64,000 bases of DNA from Clostridiales bacterium (GTDB lineage Bacteria > Bacillota > Clostridia > Peptostreptococcales > Anaerovoracaceae): positions 1-64,000 of the forward strand of contig SVCW01000003.1 of the NCBI GenBank assembly GCA_015058155.1, written 5' to 3'. The position numbers and the translations under genes are program-made. Below the pieces are notes generated by a model. That model made no database searches and had not been told where the DNA came from. It saw only the letters and a program-made list of their open reading frames with translations. This document shows positions 34,701-44,538 of the stretch, piece after piece. The stretch's first letter is position 1; the number at the start of each line of letters is the position of its first letter.

Positions 34701-36119
34701 TTATTTAGTTGAAACTTCGCCTCTCTTAACTCTGTCAAAGTACCTCTTTGTTTCCTTTGCAACAACACCTGAAAGTGCAACGAGAGCTACAAGGTTAGGG
34801 AATGCCATGAGACCGTTGAAGATATCAGCGATTGTCCATACAGCTGATACTGTGAGGAACGGACCTACAAATACAGCTGCGATATAGAGCCATCTGTAAA
34901 CCTTAACTGCCTTCATGTTTCCGCCTGTTAAGTATTCAAGACATCTTTCAGCATAGTAGTCCCAGCCGAGGATTGTAGTGAATGCGAAGAAAGCAAGTGC
35001 AAGCATAAGGATTGTTGAACCGATATGCGGATCCCAAGGGAGACCATTCTGGAATGCGAAGCTTGTAATGTCAGCACCTTCAAGGTGTGCATTGTAAGCG
35101 TCAGTTACCATGATAGTCATGCCTGTCATTGAGCAAACGATAATTGTATCGATGAATGTACCTGTCATTGATACGAGACCCTGTCTTACAGGTTCGTTAG
35201 TTCTTGCAGCCGCCGCCGCGATAGGTGCACTACCAAGACCTGATTCATTTGAGAAGATACCTCTTGCTACACCCTTCTGCATAGCAATCATCATAGCACC
35301 GAGTGCACCTCCTGCCATAGCTCTTAAGCCGAATGCTCCTTCAATGATAGCCTTGAAAGCTGCAGGAATTTCTGATGCGTGGTAAATAAGAATTGATACA
35401 CAAACTGCTACATATGCAACAGCCATGAAAGGAACTACGATTGTAGTAACGCTTGCGATTCTCTGGATACCACCGATGATTACGAGAGCAGCACAAGCTG
35501 CAACTACAACAGCAGTAATTACGATAGCCCATGAATAATTATTTTCACCGATAGCAAAAGCAATGTGCTGGCTCTTCGGGTCAAATACGCCCTTTACAGC
35601 GTTTGCAATACCATTTACCTGAGTGATTGTACCGATACCGAGAAGACCTGCAAGAGCTCCGAATAAAGCAAACATCTTACCGAGCCACTTCCAGTTCTTA
35701 CCCATACCGTTTTCGATATAGTAGAAAGGTCCGCCAAGTGCATGACCTTCATTGTCAATAACTCTGTACTTAACCGCAAGGAGTGCTTCTGAATACTTAG
35801 TAGCCATACCGAAGCATGCTGCAACTACCATCCAGAAGAGAGCTCCCGGACCGCCGGCTGTAATAGCGCTTGCAACACCTACGATGTTACCAGTACCGAT
35901 TGTAGCAGCCATAGCTGTACAGAAAGCACCGAAACTTGATACTTCACCTTCAGCTCCTTCTTCGTTCTTGATGAGGAACTTGAGTGCGAGTGGTAATTTT
36001 CTGAACTGGAGTACTCCAGTACGACATGTAAGTAAGAGACCTGTACCCATGATAAGAACGATCATAGGGATGCCCCAGACCATGTCATCAATTTTCACTA
36101 AGAATTCTGTAAAAGTCAT
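34701..36119 (-). CDS. Sodium:alanine symporter (AGCS family)
   Basis: 472-residue transporter with about 10-11 membrane helices and clear AGCS signatures: VSSFGAFCTAMAATIGTGNI in the first third and GVARGIFSNESGLGSAPIAAA. It takes up alanine or glycine with Na+. Monocistronic, with its own promoter and terminator. Confidence 0.95.
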   Translation of the reverse strand: MTFTEFLVKIDDMVWGIPMIVLIMGTGLLLTCRTGVLQFRKLPLALKFLIKNEEGAEGEVSSFGAFCTAMAATIGTGNIVGVASAITAGGPGALFWMVVAACFGMATKYSEALLAVKYRVIDNEGHALGGPFYYIENGMGKNWKWLGKMFALFGALAGLLGIGTITQVNGIANAVKGVFDPKSQHIAFAIGENNYSWAIVITAVVVAACAALVIIGGIQRIASVTTIVVPFMAVAYVAVCVSILIYHASEIPAAFKAIIEGAFGLRAMAGGALGAMMIAMQKGVARGIFSNESGLGSAPIAAAAARTNEPVRQGLVSMTGTFIDTIIVCSMTGMTIMVTDAYNAHLEGADITSFAFQNGLPWDPHIGSTILMLALAFFAFTTILGWDYYAERCLEYLTGGNMKAVKVYRWLYIAAVFVGPFLTVSAVWTIADIFNGLMAFPNLVALVALSGVVAKETKRYFDRVKRGEVSTK

Positions 36120-36178
36120 AATATCTTTCCTCTTACTTTCAAAAAATGTAGTATATATTTCTTTAAACTAATAGGAGA

Positions 36179-36207
36179 AAACTACCATATACAGTTACAT
36201 GTGTCAA
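36179..36207 (-). promoter_or_regulatory. Promoter of the AGCS symporter gene
   Basis: Minus-strand TTGACA (36202-36207), 17-nt spacer, TAGTTT (36179-36184). Confidence 0.55.
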
Positions 36208-36254
36208 CGGATTTCGACATTTCTTTACGCTATATTAACATCACTCTGTCGCAT

Positions 36255-36286
36255 TAAAAAAAGCGACCTGCATGTGCAAGTCGCTT
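36255..36286 (-). terminator. Terminator of the lysS transcript
   Basis: AAGCGAC/GTCGCTT stem followed by TTTTTTT on the minus strand, about 157 nt after the lysS stop. It resembles the asnS terminator. Confidence 0.85.
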
Positions 36287-36300
36287 AATTGTAACGTATT

Positions 36301-36426
36301 TCGCCAATTCTCAAGGCGACGGATTTTTTGCGAATGACGCGAAAGGAGCCAGTGTGAGGCACGGAGCTTACTCGACGTAAGTGAGTACCGAACACTGGCT
36401 CCTGACAAAGTCATTCGTAAAAAAGA
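36301..36426 (-). ncRNA. Structured repeat element copy 2, 3' of lysS
   Basis: Homologue of the element at 28918-29047. Pairings in plus coordinates: CGAATGAC (36331-36338) with GTCATTCG (36410-36417); AGGAGCCAGTGT (36344-36355) with ACACTGGCTCCT (36392-36403), 12 bp perfect; CGG with CCG; TTAC (36368-36371) with GTAA (36377-36380). TTTTTT and AAAAAA flank it. The innermost base pair is A-T in copy 1 and T-A here, a compensatory change. A small hairpin (TCGCC/GGCGA, 36301-36319) adjoins. Confidence 0.62.
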
Positions 36427-36442
36427 CTAGCCGACTAGCCGA

Positions 36443-37981
36443 TTAGTCGATTGGCTTCATAGTAGGGAACAACATAATATCCCTGATTGACGGTGCATTT
36501 GTAACGAGCATGATTACTCTGTCGATACCGATGCCGAGTCCGCCTGTTGGTGGGAGACCAACTTCGAGAGCGTTTACGAAGTCCATATCCATTGGATGTG
36601 CTTCATCGTCTTCGCCTGATTCAAGCTGTGCCTGCTGTTCTGCGAATCTTTCGTACTGATCGATAGGGTCGTTTAATTCTGAGAATGCGTTTGCGATTTC
36701 CCAGCAGTTAACGTATGCTTCGAATCTTCTTGTGATTCTTGGGTCCTGAGGGTCTCTCTTTGCGAGAGGTGAAATTTCTACCGGATGTCCTACGATGAAT
36801 ACAGGGCCGTCGAGGTAACCTGGAACGTCTTCTACGTATTCTTCGAACATTTCAGCAAGAATCTTTCCTCTTGTCCACTTGTTAACATCTTCAGGATCCA
36901 TGCCGTAAGCGATAGCTGCTGCTCTTGCTTCTTCGTCAGTAACGATTGTAGCGAAGTCAACACCTGTGATTTCCTTTACGGCGTCGTCCATTCTGAGTCT
37001 TCTCCATGGAGGAGTGAGGTCGAATTCCTTACCCTGGTAGTTGATGATATATGAACCGTTTGCCTTGAGAGCAGCCTGTGATACTACTCTTTCAGTAACT
37101 TCCATAACGAATTCCATGTTTGTATATGCTGCATAGCATTCCATTGATGTGAATTCAGGGTTGTGGTTTCTGTCCATACCTTCGTTACGGAACATCTTAC
37201 CCATTTCATATACTCTGTCAAGACCACCTACTACGCATCTCTTTAAGAAGAGTTCGTTTGATATTCTCATCTTCATGTCGATGTCGAGAGTGTTGTGGTG
37301 AGTGTTGAATGGTCTAGCGTTTGCTCCGCCTGCGATTGTTGTAAGGATAGGAGTATCTACTTCGAGATATCCGAATTCATCTTCAAGAACTCTCTTGATT
37401 TCCTTGATGATAGCTGCTCTCTTATAGAACATATTTCTAACTTCAGGATTGATGATGAGGTCTACATATCTCTGTCTGTATCTCTGGTCGATGTCCTTTA
37501 AGCCATGCCACTTGTTAGGGAGTACCTGGAGTGACTTTGAGAGAAGAACGATCTTTTCAACTTCGATTGAGATTTCGCCTCTCTTTGTCTTGAAAACATT
37601 ACCTTCAACACCGATGATATCACCGATATCATATGTGAGGAAGATTTCATATTCTTCAGGAGTGATTCCGTCCTGAGTGATATGGAGCTGGATTCTTCCG
37701 TCCTTGTCCTGAATATCTACGAATGAAGCCTTACCCATATGTCTGTTAGCCATGATACGACCAGCCATTGATACGTGCTTGCCTTCCCATTCTTCGAAGT
37801 TTTCCTTGATCTGTACACTGTACGCTTCAACATTCCAAGTTTCTACGAGGAAAGGATTTCTTCCCATTTCCTGGAGCTTCTTAAGCTTTTCACGTCTGAT
37901 CTGTCTCTGTTCAGTTAACTGGGCTTCTGATACTTCTTCTTCTACTTCTGGATTTACGTTTACGTTTCTTTCTTCTGTCAT
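36443..37981 (-). CDS. lysS: Lysyl-tRNA synthetase (class II)
   Basis: 512-residue class IIb synthetase: N-terminal OB-fold anticodon domain (VSMAGRIMANRHMGKASF), catalytic core with motif 2 (KMFRNEGMDRNHNPEFTSME) and motif 3 (GLPPTGGLGIGIDRVIML). greA lies upstream by 87 nt in the same direction, a common Firmicutes pairing. No T-box. Confidence 0.97.
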   Translation of the reverse strand: MTEERNVNVNPEVEEEVSEAQLTEQRQIRREKLKKLQEMGRNPFLVETWNVEAYSVQIKENFEEWEGKHVSMAGRIMANRHMGKASFVDIQDKDGRIQLHITQDGITPEEYEIFLTYDIGDIIGVEGNVFKTKRGEISIEVEKIVLLSKSLQVLPNKWHGLKDIDQRYRQRYVDLIINPEVRNMFYKRAAIIKEIKRVLEDEFGYLEVDTPILTTIAGGANARPFNTHHNTLDIDMKMRISNELFLKRCVVGGLDRVYEMGKMFRNEGMDRNHNPEFTSMECYAAYTNMEFVMEVTERVVSQAALKANGSYIINYQGKEFDLTPPWRRLRMDDAVKEITGVDFATIVTDEEARAAAIAYGMDPEDVNKWTRGKILAEMFEEYVEDVPGYLDGPVFIVGHPVEISPLAKRDPQDPRITRRFEAYVNCWEIANAFSELNDPIDQYERFAEQQAQLESGEDDEAHPMDMDFVNALEVGLPPTGGLGIGIDRVIMLVTNAPSIRDIMLFPTMKPID

Positions 37982-38068
37982 TGTATTTTACCTCACTAAA
38001 ATTTTTTAATTTTTAGTAGGCTCTCTAGCTGATACTTGATAGTCAACTGCGCTACATTGCGCAAATAT

Positions 38069-38539
38069 TTAACCGATTGATACTATCTGATAGTTTACGA
38101 TTCCGTCAGGAACCACGATTTCTACGGTTTCTCCTACAGCTCTGCCAAGGAGTGCCGCGCCTACAAGCGATTCATTTGAAATTTTTCCCTCAAAAGGATC
38201 AGCCTCTGTGGAGCCTACGATAACAAAGTCTGCTTCGTCGCCTGTGGCCATATTTTTGACTTTAACTTTGATACCTACGGAAACTTTGTCTCCTGCTACC
38301 TCCGCGTCGTCAATTATTTTAGCCTTACGAATCATATTCTCGAGCTTGTGAATTCTTTCTTCGAGTTCAGCCTGCTCGTTTTTAGCAGCATCGTATTCTG
38401 CGTTTTCTGAGATATCGCCATATGATAGAGCTTCTTTGAGTCTATCGGCGACCTCTTTTCGTCTTACTGCTACGAGTTCTTCGTGTTCGGCCACAATTTT
38501 ATCGTATCCTTCTTTGGTCAATAAAATTTCTTCTGCCAT
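38069..38539 (-). CDS. greA: Transcription elongation factor GreA
   Basis: 156 residues: N-terminal coiled-coil finger (about 1-75, with acidic tip residues in GDISENAEYDAAK) and a C-terminal FKBP-like domain. GreA enters the RNA polymerase secondary channel and rescues backtracked complexes by stimulating transcript cleavage. Upstream of lysS. Confidence 0.95.
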   Translation of the reverse strand: MAEEILLTKEGYDKIVAEHEELVAVRRKEVADRLKEALSYGDISENAEYDAAKNEQAELEERIHKLENMIRKAKIIDDAEVAGDKVSVGIKVKVKNMATGDEADFVIVGSTEADPFEGKISNESLVGAALLGRAVGETVEIVVPDGIVNYQIVSIG

Positions 38540-38703
38540 TACTGACTCTCCTTTCAGCGTTAAAATTCTTATATTCCAGGCTTTTTGTGCCTATATCACA
38601 TTTGCCTTATATATCCTATAATTATACACGCAAGTGCATTATTTTGTCAATTTGAAATAACTTCTCATATCTTTTTTATTTCCAAATAACAGAAAAGTTA
38701 TAA

Positions 38704-39525
38704 TCATTTGAGCATTATTACTGCGGCGAGTGACCCCCTTGCAGTTCCCATTTTTCTGTGTGACCAGAAAACATCTGTCTCACATGCAGTACAATGAGGC
38801 GAAATTTCGATATTTTCATCTCTCACTCCGCTTCTTTTCAGGAGCTCTTTATTTATTAATTTAAGATCTACGAAGAATTTTTCTTCTGCTGATCCATCAG
38901 ACATTACTTCCGGAGTTTTCCTATCTATCGCACTTAAAGCTGCGTCTCCAAGAAGCTTTATCATGGCATCAGGAACATCTTTATGTGTTTCAAAACAGCA
39001 TCTGCTTATACACGGGCCTATTGCTGCATGCATATCTTTAGGCAGGCATCCGTAATCTCTTTTCATTTTTTCGACAGTCTTTCCTGCTATATCAAGCGCT
39101 GTGCTTTTCCAGCCGGCATGTACCGCAGCTACAACCTTTTTCACCGGATCACAGATAAGTATCGGTGTACAGTCAGCTGTAAAAATTGTAAGCGCTACAC
39201 CGGGAGCATCGGTAACGAGTGCGTCAGCACACACTTCTATCGGTCTTATAATACCGGTTCCCGCTTCTTCACGCGAAACGCTTTTTACAGAATCTCCGTG
39301 AACCTGATTAATCATATACATGTTCTCAGGCTTGAAACCTGCTGCCATTCCCAGAGTTTCTGCATTTTTCTTAACTATTTCAAATGGCCATGGTCTTCTC
39401 GGATCAGGATTCATGCCTTCGTATTCACCGCTGCCTATTCCCCCAAGCCTTGTCGAGAAGCAAGTAAGTACATCATCAGGAAAGTTTTCTGCTTTTATAA
39501 ATATCTCGCCTTTTCTTAATCTCAT
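38704..39525 (-). CDS. pgeF: Peptidoglycan editing factor PgeF / laccase-domain protein (YfiH family)
   Basis: 273-residue DUF152/YfiH protein with the zinc-site residues in NQVHGDSV, FTADCTPIL and AVHAGWKST, and GPCISRCCFE after them. E. coli YfiH removes wrongly incorporated peptidoglycan precursors, and homologues act on purine nucleosides. It follows the racemase gene by 54 nt, although a hairpin lies between. Confidence 0.9.
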   Translation of the reverse strand: MRLRKGEIFIKAENFPDDVLTCFSTRLGGIGSGEYEGMNPDPRRPWPFEIVKKNAETLGMAAGFKPENMYMINQVHGDSVKSVSREEAGTGIIRPIEVCADALVTDAPGVALTIFTADCTPILICDPVKKVVAAVHAGWKSTALDIAGKTVEKMKRDYGCLPKDMHAAIGPCISRCCFETHKDVPDAMIKLLGDAALSAIDRKTPEVMSDGSAEEKFFVDLKLINKELLKRSGVRDENIEISPHCTACETDVFWSHRKMGTARGSLAAVIMLK

Positions 39526-39542
39526 ACCGTTCCTTCCGTTAT

Positions 39543-39571
39543 ATAAAACTGCGGACTTTACGTCCGCAGTT
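39543..39571 (-). terminator. Terminator after the racemase gene
   Basis: AACTGCGGAC/GTCCGCAGTT 10-bp stem with a 5-nt loop, followed by TTTTATAT on the minus strand. Confidence 0.8.
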
Positions 39572-39579
39572 ACAGTCTT

Positions 39580-40668
39580 TTAATAGAATACGTATCTTAC
39601 ATTTGGTGAGTTTGTAAGGTATACGCTTGATGAATATCTGATACCGAATTCGATGACATCGCCCACCTTGATTTCACGACCTGCATCTTCGATATCGAGG
39701 ATTGTGTGGTCACTCGAAGCTCCGAGCACCTTGATTCCCTCTTCAACAGGTTCGATATCAAACGGATCACCATAGTCAACCCTTCCGATTGCAACGAGTG
39801 CTCTGTTTCTTATACCTCTGTCTTCATAAACAGGCTTGTTACCGAAAGCGTCAACAACAAGTTCACCGATAGGATGTGTCGGCTTTCTCTTAACTTCTAC
39901 AACTTCAGCCTTGAGGATGAATACGTCCTTGTTTATTCCTTCAATATCATAGAAATAGTAGTCAGGCATATCCTTACCAAAAGCAATACCTTCACCTACA
40001 CGGAGCATATTAACTCTTTCAGGCATATCTCCGTCAAGAATACGAGGAAGTGATGATGTTCCGCCACCTGAAAGTATATCAAGCTTTCTTCCGATAGCCT
40101 TTTCAACGAGTTCAGCCTTATCAACAAATTCCTGAAGCTTTGCGTTTGTAGCATTTACTGAACCATAGCATCCTACGTTTACACCTACGCCAGCAAGATA
40201 GAGGTTCGGAAGATCATTTTCTACAAGGAGAGCCGCTTCTACAAGCTCTTCTTCGCTCCAGAATCCTTCTCTTAAGTCTCCGCACTCAACCATGAGGATA
40301 ACATTGTGGATTGTTCCCTTTCTTCCTGCAGCCTTATCGAGAGCCTTAAGAACTTCTATTTCACTCTGGAGTGAGTATTCAGCTGCATGAACAAGTCTTT
40401 CGAGTTCTGACAGCATTGCGATTCTTATGCACATGCAAGGAGTCTTGACTCCACCCGCCTTTACCTGTTCGAGCTGTTCAAGTCTTGATGATGCGATAAA
40501 ATCAACTCCCGCATCTTCATACATCTTGGCTGCCTCTGCAAATCCGCTGAAGCCCTTGATTACACCTGCAAGCTTGATTCCGTTTTTATCGCACATATTC
40601 TTAACGATTGTAATATTTTCTCTGAGCTTAAATAAGTTCACTTCAAGACATGGATATCTGCTTTTCAT
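39580..40668 (-). CDS. PLP-dependent alanine/ornithine racemase family protein
   Basis: 362-residue fold-type III PLP enzyme. The PLP lysine lies in LAGVIKGFSG near residue 38, and the glycine-rich phosphate loop in DILSGGGTSSLPRI. It matches the branch containing clostridial ornithine racemase, which converts L- to D-ornithine in ornithine fermentation, more than Alr. The substrate is inferred, and no other ornithine-pathway genes are adjacent. Confidence 0.82.
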   Translation of the reverse strand: MKSRYPCLEVNLFKLRENITIVKNMCDKNGIKLAGVIKGFSGFAEAAKMYEDAGVDFIASSRLEQLEQVKAGGVKTPCMCIRIAMLSELERLVHAAEYSLQSEIEVLKALDKAAGRKGTIHNVILMVECGDLREGFWSEEELVEAALLVENDLPNLYLAGVGVNVGCYGSVNATNAKLQEFVDKAELVEKAIGRKLDILSGGGTSSLPRILDGDMPERVNMLRVGEGIAFGKDMPDYYFYDIEGINKDVFILKAEVVEVKRKPTHPIGELVVDAFGNKPVYEDRGIRNRALVAIGRVDYGDPFDIEPVEEGIKVLGASSDHTILDIEDAGREIKVGDVIEFGIRYSSSVYLTNSPNVRYVFY

Positions 40669-40700
40669 ACTCTATCCTCCATTCAATAATCATGATTACA

Positions 40701-40740
40701 TAAAAAAATAGAACTTTCTGATAATTATATCAGAAAGTTC
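40701..40740 (-). terminator. Terminator of the acyl-CoA synthetase pair
   Basis: GAACTTTCTGATA/TATCAGAAAGTTC 13-bp perfect stem with a 4-nt loop, then TATTTTTTTATG on the minus strand. Confidence 0.93.
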
Positions 40741-40765
40741 CGTTCAATACTATACTTTTTAAATT

Positions 40766-42565
40766 TTAGTTTTTATTTCCTTCGGCAAAACGTTTTATTT
40801 TCTTCGTACTGTTTTTTTCGAACTCTTCCTTACGAAGGACGATTGCCTTGATTCTCTTGAAGAAAGGAAGTTCTTCATTAATTTTATCTACTTCCTTCCA
40901 GAGTTCTGAAACGATTTCTTCATCGCTCATGTAGATATCTCCGAATTTTTCAGTCATGGCATCGCTGTCAACTCTTATGGAAGCAACAATTATAGTATCC
41001 TCACCATCCTCAGACTCTCTCTCCCATACCATTGATTCAGCAATAAACGGAATGTTTGAGAGGTAGTTTTCAAGTTCTTCAGGATATACATTTTTGCCGT
41101 TTTTTGTGATTATTACGTTTTTGGCTCTTCCTGTTATAAAGACGTAGCCTTCTTCGTCAATATACCCGAGGTCGCCTGTATAGAACCAGCCATCCTTTAT
41201 AACTTCGGCTGTGAGGTCCGGACGTTTATAATAACCGAGCATTATATTATCGCCCTTGATTATGATTTCACCGATTCCATCATCACCCTTGTTTGCAATT
41301 GCGATATCACCATTCGGGATTCTTCTTCCGATTGAAGCATTCTTTGGCCTTGTATCAGGATTAAGTGCTCCGATAGGTGAAGCCTCAGTAAGACCATAAC
41401 CCTGGAAAGCATTGAGTCCGAAGTCACGAAGTCCCTGTATAACATCAGGATTTATTGCAGCTCCACCGCTTATTGCAATACGGAGTCTGCCACCGAAAAG
41501 TGCATGAATATCTTTCAGGAAAAGATTTCCTATGTTGAGTTTGAATTTCTTCGTAGTTCTGTTAACACGGATAACTTTTTTGAGAGTTCCTTCCTTGCCC
41601 TTCTTTCTTACGCCCTGCCAGATTTTCTTGTACAGGCTTTCGAATACTGCAGGCACGCCAAGGAATACCGTAGGGCTTACTTCGCTTAAGTTCTTTACGA
41701 TATATTTGAGTCCTTCACAATATGCTATTGTAAGTCCGCAGTAAATCGGTGTAAGAAATCCGCATGTACATTCATACGTATGATGAAGAGGCAGGAATGA
41801 GAAAAAGATCTCGTCTTCATTAAGATGTACAAGAGAACACATCGACATTACATTTGATACGATGTTCTTATGGGAAAGCATTACTCCCTTTGAAACACCT
41901 GTTGTGCCTGATGTAAAGAGAATGATACTCATTTCATCATTATCGATTTCTGCATCAAGATAACTCCTGTCCCCGCATGCAACCATATTCTTTCCTGCTT
42001 CAACAAGATCCTTGTATGCGAGTACTTCTGCAGTGCTTTCGAGAGCTTCCATTGAAACAACAGCTTCGAGAGTAGTGTCTCCATCTGCTTTCATCTTTGC
42101 AAAATCGTTAAGATGCTTTTTGTCTGTGATTACGCAGCTGATTTCGCCCATCTGTACGAGCTGTTTGAGTTCACCTGCCGAAAGTTCCTTATCAAGCGGT
42201 ACAATAACGCCTACTCCGCAAACTACAGCAAGATAAGTTACTGCCCACTTATATGAGTTGTCGCCACAGACAGAAATCTTCTTTCCTTTGAAACCGCCTG
42301 CGATAAGCGCCGTACCAAGTCCGTTTACATCATCAAATGCTTCTTTGTAAGTAATCGGTTCGTACTTTTTTGTGGCCTTGCTCTTTTCAAGGAATGCAGT
42401 CTTATCTGCGTAGAACTCAACCGATGTTACGAGCATATCCTTGATATCGGTTATTGCACGTCTTCCTCTGTATTTTACAAGCGGATCATCGGAGTTTCTG
42501 ATGTTCTCCATATACTGCTCCGCCCATATTTTTTTATTTGTCACCATTACATTATTCTCCGGCAT
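40766..42565 (-). CDS. AMP-forming acyl-CoA synthetase, copy 1
   Basis: 599-residue ANL-superfamily ligase that activates a (probably long-chain) carboxylic acid with ATP and CoA. The P-loop is ILFTSGTTGVSKGVMLSH, with FQGYGLTEASP, YTGDLGYIDEEGY and the C-terminal lysine region ITKNGKNVYPEE. The ATG at 42565 is favoured by GGTGG 7 nt upstream; an ATG 5 codons earlier directly abuts its AAGGA. It is a tandem paralogue of the next gene upstream. Confidence 0.9.
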   Translation of the reverse strand: MPENNVMVTNKKIWAEQYMENIRNSDDPLVKYRGRRAITDIKDMLVTSVEFYADKTAFLEKSKATKKYEPITYKEAFDDVNGLGTALIAGGFKGKKISVCGDNSYKWAVTYLAVVCGVGVIVPLDKELSAGELKQLVQMGEISCVITDKKHLNDFAKMKADGDTTLEAVVSMEALESTAEVLAYKDLVEAGKNMVACGDRSYLDAEIDNDEMSIILFTSGTTGVSKGVMLSHKNIVSNVMSMCSLVHLNEDEIFFSFLPLHHTYECTCGFLTPIYCGLTIAYCEGLKYIVKNLSEVSPTVFLGVPAVFESLYKKIWQGVRKKGKEGTLKKVIRVNRTTKKFKLNIGNLFLKDIHALFGGRLRIAISGGAAINPDVIQGLRDFGLNAFQGYGLTEASPIGALNPDTRPKNASIGRRIPNGDIAIANKGDDGIGEIIIKGDNIMLGYYKRPDLTAEVIKDGWFYTGDLGYIDEEGYVFITGRAKNVIITKNGKNVYPEELENYLSNIPFIAESMVWERESEDGEDTIIVASIRVDSDAMTEKFGDIYMSDEEIVSELWKEVDKINEELPFFKRIKAIVLRKEEFEKNSTKKIKRFAEGNKN

Positions 42566-42599
42566 AATTACACCACCCATTTCCTTTTAGCAAACACTT

Positions 42600-44339
42600 C
42601 TAGCTTTCTTTGTAATTGCCTTCTTCATTTCTTCTGATTTTTCTTGAACTGTTCTTTATGAATTCAGTTCTTCTGATGCCTATTCTCATTACACGCTTAT
42701 AGCCCGGCATCGAGTCATTTACTTCTTCCACAATCTTCTTTATGAATCTTTCAAGCTCAATATCTTCAAGTTCTCCTACATCTTCCTTTATCTGAGCATA
42801 ATCAGGATAAATCTCAGCCTTCACCACTGTATCGCCTGACTTTTCGTCGATGATACCATGAACCAGTGACTCTGAAATATATACTGATTCATTAAGCTGA
42901 TGTTCGATTTCTTCAGGGAAGATATTCTTACCGTTCTTTGTAACGATAACGTTTTTCTTTCTTCCAGAAATATAGAGGAACCCGTCATTGTCGAAGTATC
43001 CGTAGTCTCCTGTGTAGAGCCAGTCTCCGCGGATTGCTTCTTTTGTTGCTTCTTCATTTTCGAAGTATCCGATCATGACTGATGGTCCGCGCACAACGAT
43101 TTCACCAACTCCGTCAGGCGCCATGTCAACAATCTTGACTTCAGTCCCCGGCATCGGGAATCCCGCTGCCGACGGCTTGCTGTATCTGTCACGATTTACT
43201 GCAATAATCGGTGAGTTTTCACTCATTCCGTATCCCTGAATCATAGGAATTCCCATAGCCTGGAAATCTTCGATGATTTTAGGATTTATAGGCGCTCCTC
43301 CTACAATCAGGAGCTCCATCTTACCGCCGAATGCAGCATGAACATCCTTGAAAATCTTCTTTACAACCTTTGGCTTATTATAAAGCTTGTACTTCTTCGA
43401 GAGTTCAATCATCTGTCTCATTGTATCGTACTTGCCCTTTGCCTCGGCATTTTTCATTATCTTCTTGTGAGCATTTTCAAATATGAGCGGAACTCCGAGC
43501 ATTACTGTAGCTCCTGCCTCATTCATATTTTTCATGATGTACTTGAGTCCTTCACAGACCGCAACTGTAACACCCTGATAAAACGCCGTGAATATATGGC
43601 ATGTCATTTCATATGCGTGATGCATAGGAAGAACTGAAAGCCCTACTCCTCCTTCGCGTATGTGTACATACTTTGACATGTTATATACATTTGCCGCAAG
43701 ATTTCTGTGTGAGAGCATAACGCCCTTTGACATTCCTGTAGTTCCCGATGTGAACATAAGAGTGCAGAGTGCTTCATCATCAATTTCCGAATCGATGTAA
43801 CTTCTGTCTCCGCTTTCAAGAGATTTTCTTCCGGCTTCAATAACATCACTGAGTGACTTGCTGTCTTCATGATGCTCATCTTTCATACAGATGAGATGTT
43901 CGATTCTTTCACCTTCAGGAAGGTCCGAAATCGCCTCGAGGACGAGCTTTTCGCACTTCTTTGAGTATACTATCGCTCCGAGATGAGCTCTCTCGATAAG
44001 GTTCCTCATTTCGCCGGGCGGAAGTTCCTTGTCGAGAGGAACTACTACGCCTACACCGTTTACAACTGCAAAATAAGTCATAACCCATTCGTAGCTGTTT
44101 TCACCGACGATAGCAATTTTCTTACCCTTAAGACCGAGATTCACAAGGCCGGTTCCTAAACTGTCTACATCTTTTCTTACTTTTGCATAGGAAACAGGAA
44201 CGTATTTTCCACCGGGACGTTCCTTGACAAGATATGCAGTTCTATCCGCAAACATTTCTGTTGAGCCGAGAAACATATCGCGGATACTACTTATCTGTCT
44301 TACTTCATAGAAACTATTTCTATATTTTTTGCTATTCAT
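42600..44339 (-). CDS. AMP-forming acyl-CoA synthetase, copy 2
   Basis: 579-residue ANL ligase with LMFTSGTTGMSKGVMLSH, IQGYGMSENSP, YTGDYGYFDNDGF and VTKNGKNIFPEE. The whole length aligns with copy 1, including the shared motif GVVVPLDKEL, so the pair arose by tandem duplication. Copy 1 starts 34 nt downstream, so they form one operon. Fatty-acid activation for lipid synthesis is likely; exact substrates are unknown. Confidence 0.9.
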   Translation of the reverse strand: MNSKKYRNSFYEVRQISSIRDMFLGSTEMFADRTAYLVKERPGGKYVPVSYAKVRKDVDSLGTGLVNLGLKGKKIAIVGENSYEWVMTYFAVVNGVGVVVPLDKELPPGEMRNLIERAHLGAIVYSKKCEKLVLEAISDLPEGERIEHLICMKDEHHEDSKSLSDVIEAGRKSLESGDRSYIDSEIDDEALCTLMFTSGTTGMSKGVMLSHRNLAANVYNMSKYVHIREGGVGLSVLPMHHAYEMTCHIFTAFYQGVTVAVCEGLKYIMKNMNEAGATVMLGVPLIFENAHKKIMKNAEAKGKYDTMRQMIELSKKYKLYNKPKVVKKIFKDVHAAFGGKMELLIVGGAPINPKIIEDFQAMGIPMIQGYGMSENSPIIAVNRDRYSKPSAAGFPMPGTEVKIVDMAPDGVGEIVVRGPSVMIGYFENEEATKEAIRGDWLYTGDYGYFDNDGFLYISGRKKNVIVTKNGKNIFPEEIEHQLNESVYISESLVHGIIDEKSGDTVVKAEIYPDYAQIKEDVGELEDIELERFIKKIVEEVNDSMPGYKRVMRIGIRRTEFIKNSSRKIRRNEEGNYKES

Positions 44340-44483
44340 TAATTATCCCCAATCTATATGTCAGCAATTAATAAACAAAATACATTATTCACCACATTAT
44401 ATTTTACCATTTTCAGTTTCATAGTCAACAGATAAAGATGTTGATTTGTCAATTTCTATGTGACAATTTGGTGAAGAATGGCA

Positions 44484-44519
44484 AAAAATAAAACACAGAC
44501 CGGTTTCTGTACCGGTCTG
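44484..44519 (-). terminator. Terminator of the transglutaminase lipoprotein gene
   Basis: CAGACCGGT/ACCGGTCTG 9-bp stem, followed by TTTTATTTTTT on the minus strand. Confidence 0.9.
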
Positions 44520-44538
44520 CGCATACATTTTGTCGTTA

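Noticed and set aside
36179-36207. A TGTAAC word in the AGCS promoter as a fourth SARP box
   Set aside because: Only a single heptamer-like word, no second copy at 12 bp, and the promoter has a good -35 TTGACA.
36120-36254. Glycine riboswitch upstream of the AGCS symporter
   Set aside because: No paired glycine aptamer motifs; a plain promoter lies close to the start codon.
5984-38068. T-box leaders before cysS, proS, asnS or lysS
   Set aside because: I looked for the TGGxACCGCG antiterminator motif upstream of each synthetase. The gaps are short and the motif is absent.
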